This document shows, one piece after another, positions 27,531 through 33,436 of a stretch of 64,000 nt of DNA (positions are counted from its first letter, which is position 1; each line of letters starts with the position of its first letter). Under the pieces are notes generated by a model. It was not told where the DNA came from, ran no database searches, and was given only the letters and a program-made list of their open reading frames with translations. The DNA is from CAIPBY01 sp041671305 (GTDB taxonomy: Bacteria; Patescibacteriota; Patescibacteriia; 2-01-FULL-39-33): assembly GCA_041671305.1 (NCBI GenBank), contig JBAZBX010000002.1, positions 11,604 through 75,603 on the forward strand, in the 5' to 3' direction. The position numbers and the translations under genes are program-made.

Positions 27531-28538
27531 TTATTTACGTCTCAAAATTTTCTTGATAATTCTATAATAAAGATAACCGAAAGCATCAACAGAAATATTC
27601 CAAGCCCCAACATATTCTGTCAATTCGGTTTGCGGAGCAAAGCCTACCTTGAAGCGGGTTACTCCCGGCCACTTCGCCTCATTGGCTCCGCCAAAATCAT
27701 AATGTTCACACCACCTGAATTTACCCATGGTAATTCCTTCCCACTGCAGAAGATACGGCACCATCTTGTCGCGATACTCGTGATCCGAAGCGCCGTGGAG
27801 ATAAATACACCATTTGCCAAAGATGATCATAATATTAGCCGCCACGACTTTTTCTTCATATTTGGCTACTATTAATCGTAATATTCCCGCCTCGCCAAGA
27901 ACTTTGACCATTTCCTGATAATATTTTTTTGAATGGGATTTAATATGATCACGTTTAGCCGTTTTCTGGGTTAATTTCCAAAAATCTTGAAAATAGCTGG
28001 CTCCTTCATCAATCTGTATGCAATGCTTCTGAGCCACTTTGATATTGTAACGGGTCTTGGATTTCATCTGTGCCATAATCTTTTCATCATCCTGAGTCAA
28101 ATCCATAACCAAACTACTCTTTGGTTGGACTTCTCCCGCAAAATCAAACCCTAAATTTTTCAAAATATTTCTAGTCTCCGGCGTATCCGGCCAGGGCGGA
28201 TCCATTTTGACAAAAACCGCGCCATTTTTCTTGGCTAATTTTTTGGCTTCTCTAATTAATAATCTAAACTCCGGCGCATCAGCTTCCGTTATTCCCACCG
28301 GACCACGCGGAGCATAAAAATAGCATTTGCCCAATGGCAAGTCATATTTAATCAGTTGAATTACAGCTCTAAAAATTCCTTCATCACTGGTAAGCGCCAA
28401 TCTCACGACGGGTCTACCCACGGTCGCTTGAAATTCTCCCCATTGCCAAGATTGCAAAAATCCCCCATCAGGGGCATTTTGCTTGACGAAATCATCCCAA
28501 ATTTCACTCCAAGAATTGTCACAAATGATGAGTTTCAT
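27531..28538 (-). CDS. FemABX family aminoacyltransferase (peptidoglycan bridge ligase)
   Basis: FemX-like proteins add amino acids from aminoacyl-tRNA to the lipid II peptide. The 335 residues show two GNAT-like halves: an N-terminal one starting GGFLQSWQWGEFQATVGRPVVRL with YFYAPRGPVG and AVFVKMDPPWPD, and a C-terminal one with KSKTRYNIKVAQKH, AANIMIIFGKWCIYLHGASDHEYR and GGANEAKWPGVTRFKVGFAP. These are family motifs seen directly. CGAGG about 4 nt upstream is a plausible ribosome-binding site. Head of the femX-MFS-acyltransferase set; together they suggest a peptidoglycan-containing envelope, consistent with the sortase at 3 kb. Confidence 0.88.
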   Translation of the reverse strand: MKLIICDNSWSEIWDDFVKQNAPDGGFLQSWQWGEFQATVGRPVVRLALTSDEGIFRAVIQLIKYDLPLGKCYFYAPRGPVGITEADAPEFRLLIREAKKLAKKNGAVFVKMDPPWPDTPETRNILKNLGFDFAGEVQPKSSLVMDLTQDDEKIMAQMKSKTRYNIKVAQKHCIQIDEGASYFQDFWKLTQKTAKRDHIKSHSKKYYQEMVKVLGEAGILRLIVAKYEEKVVAANIMIIFGKWCIYLHGASDHEYRDKMVPYLLQWEGITMGKFRWCEHYDFGGANEAKWPGVTRFKVGFAPQTELTEYVGAWNISVDAFGYLYYRIIKKILRRK

Positions 28539-28591
28539 AAATACCTCGTTAAAACGTTATTATATTGTGATTATATCAGAAAAATAAGGAT

Positions 28592-28630
28592 AAAAAAAGC
28601 GTCGCAGCTGCTGGATGGCCACGGCGACGG
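28592..28630 (-). terminator. Terminator after the small lipoprotein gene
   Basis: On the minus strand CGTCGC and GCGACG pair around a GC-rich loop and are followed by C and seven T residues. Confidence 0.7.
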
Positions 28631-28651
28631 GAACTGAAAATTTGATTACGC

Positions 28652-28900
28652 TCAGGGCAAGACCTCCGCCTTGAAGTGAATGGACTTACCACCATCGGGA
28701 CGAATCGTTTCAAACGTCCTGATCCGAAACTTGATACCACCCTTGAATTCAATATCTTGAACCCCGATTTCTCTGGTTTGGGATTCCGACTGAATCGCTT
28801 TGATGGTCGTGACCACAGGTTGTTGTCCATGTGAGCCATGACAACATCCCGCCACCAACAAAACCATCAACCCCGCCATGACCAATGACATAATACGCAT
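28652..28900 (-). CDS. Small lipoprotein, foreign-looking composition
   Basis: 82 residues from ATG 28900, chosen because AAAGGAAAAG precedes it. MRIMSLVMAGLMVLLVAGC is a signal peptide with a lipobox (LVAGC), so the mature protein would be lipid-anchored at Cys19. The remaining 60 residues (VTTIKAIQSESQTREIGVQD ... TFETIRPDGGKSIHF) match no family I know. The gene has its own consensus promoter, a clear Shine-Dalgarno and its own terminator, and visibly more G and C than its neighbours. With the gene at 32844 it brackets leuS; both look like independent acquisitions or a distinct gene class. Confidence 0.7.
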   Translation of the reverse strand: MRIMSLVMAGLMVLLVAGCCHGSHGQQPVVTTIKAIQSESQTREIGVQDIEFKGGIKFRIRTFETIRPDGGKSIHFKAEVLP

Positions 28901-28950
28901 CGTCTTTTCCTTTCGATTGTGTTGTGGTTGATACCAAAAATCAAGAATGT

Positions 28951-28979
28951 AGCATATCAAAATATAATGTTTATGTCAA
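28951..28979 (-). promoter_or_regulatory. Promoter of the small lipoprotein gene
   Basis: Minus-strand TTGACA (28974-28979), 17-nt spacer, TATGCT (28951-28956). The -35 is 9 nt from the leuS stop. Confidence 0.7.
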
Positions 28980-28987
28980 GGAAGATT

Positions 28988-31900
28988 CTATATCACAAAA
29001 CTAATCAGCTTATTGGCGACAAAAATAGTTTTTTTGATTTCTGCGCCTTCAAGATATTTCTTCACATTATCATCTTCCTTGGCCAACTTTATGGCATCGG
29101 CTTCAGAGATGTCTACTGGCAATTTCAACTTGGCACGAACCTTGCCATTAATTTGGATAACTAACTCTATTTCCTCGTCTTTAATTTTACTCTCATCATA
29201 CTTCGGCCAAGCTTCTTTAAAAATACTTTCCTTGTGTCCTAACTTGTTCCACAGTTCCTCTGTCATATGCGGAGCAAACGGAGCAAGAATTATTAAAAAC
29301 TTTTCCACAAATTCTTTTGATACCACCTTTGATTCATTAATTAAAACCATCATGGCCGATATTGCCGTATTAAATCTCATATTTTCAATATCTTCGCCAA
29401 CTTTTTTTATGGTTTTATGCAACAAAATTTCTAATTCTGGAGTTATTGTGCCGTCATTAGAAAAATTATTAACTAAATTCCAAACCTTTTCCAAAAATCG
29501 GCTTATTCCGATAATTCCTTTGGTATTCCAAGGTTTGGCGTCTTCCAAGGGACCCATAAACATTTCATACATTCTGAAAGCATCGGCACCATTTTCCTTG
29601 ACCTGATCATCAGGATTAATTACATTACCCTGAGACTTAGACATTTTCTCGCCGTTTTCAGCCAGAATCATGCCTTGATTGACCAACTTCGTAAACGGCT
29701 CTTCCTGCGGTACATAACCCAAATCATAGAGAACCATATTCCAAAATCTGCCATAGAGCAGATGAAGCACGGCATGCTCCGCACCGCCCACATAGACATC
29801 AACCGGCATAAAGTATTTCAACTTTTCCAAGTCAGCAAAAACCTTGTCATTTTGAGGATCAATAAATCTCAGCCAATACCAAGATGAACCCGCCCATTGA
29901 GGCATAGTGTTTGTCTCACGATGCGCTTCTCCTCCGCAAATCGGACATTTGGTCTTGACCCAATCTGTAATATTTACAAGTGGCGACTCACCGGTGCCAG
30001 TCGGCTCATACTTGTCAACTTCTGGCAAAGTCAGCGGCAATTCATTTTCCGGTACGGGAATCCAGCCAGTGGTCTTGCAAGCCAAAACCTTTTTCAAAAT
30101 TTCCGGCGCTTCAAAAACCGTGAAGTGCTTATGTCCATGCCATAATTCAAAATTCCAACCTTCCGGCAAATCCTTGTGCGTATCCGTATGAATGTACGGA
30201 TCATCATCAGAGAGAATAATATTTTTATTAATCGCTAATTGCGTCACTTTTTCCCAATCAATCGGTCTTCCTTCCCAGAATTCACGCAAAGATTTTACAT
30301 CCGAACTGGGCGCGCCTTGTTCAAATAATTTCCATAGTTCATCGGACAGCTTGCCGATAGCCGAACCCACCAAAAATAAATGTCCAATTTTCTTTCCTGT
30401 TTTTTCAATTAGTCTCAGCGCCGCATTACTGCCCAGACTGTGGCCGATAATTATGTCATTTTCCCCCATTTTCTCCATATATGGTGTAAGCTCTTCCATC
30501 CACTTCTCAATTTTCGGACTGGCACTAGTAGTCATGGTCGGAGTAAACACTTCAAACCCGTTTTGTTCCAATTCTCTTTTCATCCAAGGAAACCAATTGC
30601 CATCTCCGGATCCTTCCCAGCCATGAATTATCAAAACTTTTTGTTTCTGTTTCTTGCAATTCTCGCAATAGACCAATGGAATCGGTTCACCCCAATATCT
30701 TTGGCGAGAAAAAACCCAATCACGCAATTTATAATTCACCGCTTTATGACCGCATTTATTTTCTTCCAGCCAGGACGTCATTTTACCAATCGCCTCACTT
30801 GGTCTCAAATCGTTGAGAAACTCCGAGTTGATCATTACTCCCGAATCAATATCTACAAAAGCTTTTTCACCATTTTGGAATATATCCCAGTACCACTTAT
30901 GGTTTGGCAAATTTATAAAAGATTTCACTTCCGAAGAAGAAATCCAGTCGCCTTGATGATGTTCTGTATCTATTTTATCTGATCGCTTTTCATTTTTTAA
31001 TTCCACCAAAAAACACAGAGAGTCTGCATATCTATTTACGCCCTTATGCTCTGCATAATGATTATTATGAATTTCGCCACCTATCTGTTTGATGGATTTT
31101 ACATTTTGATATCCCGTTTCCTCCGTCATCTCCCTGACTGCTGCCTGCTCAGGAGTTTCATTAGCTTCTACCCCTCCCATTACGAATGATTTCCAATCAT
31201 GTTTCCCCCAATCAAGGCAATAGTATGAGTCATCAGCCCAGTGCTTGACCAAAACACACACCATTTTTCTCCTTATGGTTTCTTTGTCTAATTTAATTTT
31301 GTCTTTTTCCGTAACCGCAGTAAACAAAGGAGCCACCACTTGGATTATTGGCAAATCAAATTTATTAGCGAATTCCCAGTCTCTCTCATCGTGGTATGGC
31401 ACGGCCATGATTGCTCCAGTGCCATAAGAAGCCAGCACGTAATCAGAAATCCAAACCGGAATTTCTGTGCCGTTAACCGGATTAATGGCACTAATTCCTT
31501 TCAATTCCACACCAGTCTTATCCTTGGCCAAATCAGTCCTTTCCAAATCAGTTTTATTTTTGGCTTGAGCAATATATTTTTCAACTTCCTTGATATTTTT
31601 AATTTTACCTTTCAACTCCTCAATCAGTTTATGCTCAGGAGAAATGACCATGTAAGTCGCTCCGAACAAAGTATCCGGGCGAGTTGTATAAACACGAATT
31701 GTCATCCCGAGGAAGTCAGACCCAACTGACAACCGTGAGGATCCCGCGGGATTGCCACGCTTCGCCCTTGAAGGCTCGCTCGCAATGACAGCAAAATCCA
31801 CCTCCGCTCCTTCGCTCCGACCAATCCAATTCCTTTGTAAAGCTTTGATGGATTCCGTCCAATCCAAATTATCCAAACCACTAAGCAACCTATCCGCATA

Positions 31901-32497
31901 AGCCGTGATGCGAAGCATCCATTGTCGCATATCCTTTTTAATCACTTCCGTACCGCAACGATCGCACTTGCCATCTTTGACCTCTTCATTGGCTAATCCC
32001 GTTTTGCACGATGGACAAAAATTTATCGGCACTGTGGCTTCATAGGCCAAGCCTTTTTTGAATAATTGCAAAAAAATCCATTGCGTCCATTTGTAATAAT
32101 TAGGATCAGTAGTATTTATTTCCCTATTCCAATCATAGGAAAATCCCAAAGACATAATCTGTCTTTTGAAAGTTTTAATATTCTGTTCAGTTATAACTTT
32201 CGGTTGTGTTCCGGTTTTAATCGCATAATTTTCTGCCGGAAGTCCAAAGGCGTCCCAGCCCATGGGATGCAAAACATTAAATCCTTTCAAGCGAAAATAC
32301 CTGGAATAAATATCCGTGGCCGTATATCCTTCGGGATGCCCGACATGAAGACCAGCCGCTGACGGATAAGGAAACATATCCAAAACATACTTTTTGGGCT
32401 TACTGCCAAAGTCTTCAGCGCGGTTAATCTGACTCTTTTCCCATTGATCCTGCCATTTACCCTCACCATTATCTTTTAAAAAATCTTTATATGTCAT
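28988..32497 (-). CDS. leuS: Leucyl-tRNA synthetase with inserted Nudix and RBBP9-like hydrolase domains
   Basis: A class I synthetase, 1169 residues against roughly 800-880 for usual bacterial LeuRS. Core motifs are intact: HVGH (51-54), zinc pairs CPSC (161-164) and CDRC, editing-domain TTRPDTLFG (about 271) and YHDERDW, KMSKS (951-955). Three in-frame insertions explain the extra length. (1) Residues about 236-266 come from a palindromic repeat. (2) Residues about 395-545 are a Nudix domain with a perfect Nudix box at 441-463 (GGVEANE ... REMTEETGY), inside the CP1 editing domain. (3) Residues about 617-808 are an RBBP9-like alpha/beta hydrolase with nucleophile GHSLGS (Ser687), Asp in SDDDPY (764-766) and His791 in KHF, placed between the zinc pairs CENC (611) and CPIC (851). 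All catalytic residues of the inserts appear intact, so they may be active. Confidence 0.95.
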   Translation of the reverse strand: MTYKDFLKDNGEGKWQDQWEKSQINRAEDFGSKPKKYVLDMFPYPSAAGLHVGHPEGYTATDIYSRYFRLKGFNVLHPMGWDAFGLPAENYAIKTGTQPKVITEQNIKTFKRQIMSLGFSYDWNREINTTDPNYYKWTQWIFLQLFKKGLAYEATVPINFCPSCKTGLANEEVKDGKCDRCGTEVIKKDMRQWMLRITAYADRLLSGLDNLDWTESIKALQRNWIGRSEGAEVDFAVIASEPSRAKRGNPAGSSRLSVGSDFLGMTIRVYTTRPDTLFGATYMVISPEHKLIEELKGKIKNIKEVEKYIAQAKNKTDLERTDLAKDKTGVELKGISAINPVNGTEIPVWISDYVLASYGTGAIMAVPYHDERDWEFANKFDLPIIQVVAPLFTAVTEKDKIKLDKETIRRKMVCVLVKHWADDSYYCLDWGKHDWKSFVMGGVEANETPEQAAVREMTEETGYQNVKSIKQIGGEIHNNHYAEHKGVNRYADSLCFLVELKNEKRSDKIDTEHHQGDWISSSEVKSFINLPNHKWYWDIFQNGEKAFVDIDSGVMINSEFLNDLRPSEAIGKMTSWLEENKCGHKAVNYKLRDWVFSRQRYWGEPIPLVYCENCKKQKQKVLIIHGWEGSGDGNWFPWMKRELEQNGFEVFTPTMTTSASPKIEKWMEELTPYMEKMGENDIIIGHSLGSNAALRLIEKTGKKIGHLFLVGSAIGKLSDELWKLFEQGAPSSDVKSLREFWEGRPIDWEKVTQLAINKNIILSDDDPYIHTDTHKDLPEGWNFELWHGHKHFTVFEAPEILKKVLACKTTGWIPVPENELPLTLPEVDKYEPTGTGESPLVNITDWVKTKCPICGGEAHRETNTMPQWAGSSWYWLRFIDPQNDKVFADLEKLKYFMPVDVYVGGAEHAVLHLLYGRFWNMVLYDLGYVPQEEPFTKLVNQGMILAENGEKMSKSQGNVINPDDQVKENGADAFRMYEMFMGPLEDAKPWNTKGIIGISRFLEKVWNLVNNFSNDGTITPELEILLHKTIKKVGEDIENMRFNTAISAMMVLINESKVVSKEFVEKFLIILAPFAPHMTEELWNKLGHKESIFKEAWPKYDESKIKDEEIELVIQINGKVRAKLKLPVDISEADAIKLAKEDDNVKKYLEGAEIKKTIFVANKLISFVI
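31700..31790. repeat. Palindromic repeat inside leuS (family E)
   Basis: 91 nt bounded by TGTCAT and ATGACA, with an inner palindrome ATCCCGCGGGAT (31741-31752) and a GTCAG...CTGAC stem. It encodes the peptide VIASEPSRAKRGNPAGSSRL and what follows, to about residue 266. Elements of this wording (GTCATTGCGAGCGA ... GGGATGACA) are known to me as widely dispersed bacterial palindromic repeats. Confidence 0.75.
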
Positions 32498-32508
32498 ATT
32501 TATTAATC

Positions 32509-32607
32509 TTATTTATTTCTCGTCTCGCCCGCATCGCTACGCGAAGCGTTGCGGGCAGGCCACTTCTTTTCTCCTCCATTTTGGAGAAATTCTTTATAGG
32601 TTGCCAT
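32509..32607 (-). CDS. 32-codon ORF duplicating the LeuRS N terminus, ending in a palindromic repeat
   Basis: Read from ATG 32607, the peptide is MATYKEFLQNGGEKKW followed by PARNASRSDAGETRNK. The first part mirrors the true LeuRS start (MTYKDFLKDNGEGKW). The second part is encoded by repeat family B, and the same peptide (PARNASHNDAG) appears in YchF. The TAA stop lies 11 nt before the leuS ATG. It is probably a relic of a duplicated or older leuS start disrupted by the repeat; a translated leader peptide is also possible. Confidence 0.55.
   Translation of the reverse strand: MATYKEFLQNGGEKKWPARNASRSDAGETRNK
32519..32560. repeat. Palindromic repeat family B, copy upstream of leuS
   Basis: Arms GCCCGCA (32527-32533) and TGCGGGC (32550-32556) with inner CGCT/AGCG. 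Its reverse complement matches 29 of 34 positions with the copy inside ychF (55323..55361). Confidence 0.75.
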
Positions 32608-32772
32608 ATAGAATAGTTCTTTTTTAATGTTGTTAATTTACCATATATCCCTTATTTATTCAACTTAGCCGACAAAACTTATCATTTTTTAATTATATCA
32701 ATCTCCCATTTCTCCGCTGTTTTAATTAGCTTATTTTATTTATAATTTCATAAACCAGAAAACGGCCAAAGG

Positions 32773-32800
32773 TTGACAAATAACCTAAAAAGGCTACAAT
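32773..32800 (+). promoter_or_regulatory. Promoter of the gene at 32844
   Basis: TTGACA (32773-32778), 16-nt spacer, TACAAT (32795-32800). Between this and leuS the intergenic stretch holds the small ORF, repeat B, a TTCTCC...GGAGAA hairpin and otherwise AT-rich sequence. Confidence 0.7.
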
Positions 32801-32843
32801 ATCTCTCAGTACAAACCGTGGCTCAACCAGAAGGAGAAACACC

Positions 32844-33353
32844 ATGAGACTCTTGAATCGCATGCCCATAATGTTGGCGGTAATTGTGATAGCTGGCATA
32901 GTGCTGATCGTCGTGCCACCACCTTTACTGATTTTTGCTTTGGTGTGGGTGGCGATTTCCGGCTTGGCAATCCTGTTCAAGGAAATCAAGTTGGCCATCG
33001 CTGAATTACTGCTTGATCAAGAGAAGCGTCTACTCTTGATGGCTCTCTACGAATTGGCCTATTACAGCCGACCAAGTAAAGGCGGGGAAGGCGAACACGA
33101 CGAACACTACAAGTACTATCCCGATGATCTGTATTGGAAAAAAGCCTCTTCTCACTCCGATTGCTACTCAGCAATCAACGAATCAATGATGGGTACTCCC
33201 AACGACATCTACCAGGGAGTCATAACCGCCTTAACGGTAGAAGGCCTGCATCCCTATGATGCAAACAAGTTAGTCAAGCGGCTTATTGATAAATGCTTGG
33301 CTGAAAAAGTCCCACGGTGGCGCATCAATCTGGTGGCTAAACCTGTTGAATAA
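32844..33353 (+). CDS. Uncharacterised two-helix membrane protein, foreign-looking composition
   Basis: 169 residues. Two adjacent hydrophobic segments (IMLAVIVIAGIVLIVVPPPL and LIFALVWVAISGLAILF) are followed by a cytoplasmic domain rich in charged and aromatic residues (HDEHYKYYPDDLYWKKASSH ... RWRINLVAKPVE). No family recognised. An AGAAGGAGA Shine-Dalgarno lies 6 nt before the ATG, with a consensus promoter upstream and a terminator downstream, a compact independent unit unlike the long operons around it. Codon choice is more GC-balanced than in neighbours. It is divergent from leuS. Confidence 0.75.
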   Translation: MRLLNRMPIMLAVIVIAGIVLIVVPPPLLIFALVWVAISGLAILFKEIKLAIAELLLDQEKRLLLMALYELAYYSRPSKGGEGEHDEHYKYYPDDLYWKKASSHSDCYSAINESMMGTPNDIYQGVITALTVEGLHPYDANKLVKRLIDKCLAEKVPRWRINLVAKPVE

Positions 33354-33395
33354 AAACGCCACCACGATGTGTTGATCCAGCGAACCCAAAACAAT

Positions 33396-33424
33396 AAGCG
33401 CGACCCTGGAGGAATCGCGCTTTT
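33396..33424 (+). terminator. Terminator after the gene at 32844
   Basis: Stem AAGCGCGA / TCGCGCTT with an 11-nt loop, followed by TT. It also lies just beyond the uvrA stop and may work in both directions. Confidence 0.8.
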
Positions 33425-33436
33425 CAATTTGCATTT

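Noticed and set aside
29013..29606. 197-codon plus-strand frame inside leuS
   Set aside because: Antisense shadow of a strongly conserved coding region, with no ribosome site or domain.
28988..32497. Intein in leuS
   Set aside because: The extra blocks have Nudix and alpha/beta hydrolase motifs, not intein splicing blocks (no Cys/Ser N-terminus with C-terminal HN at the junctions).
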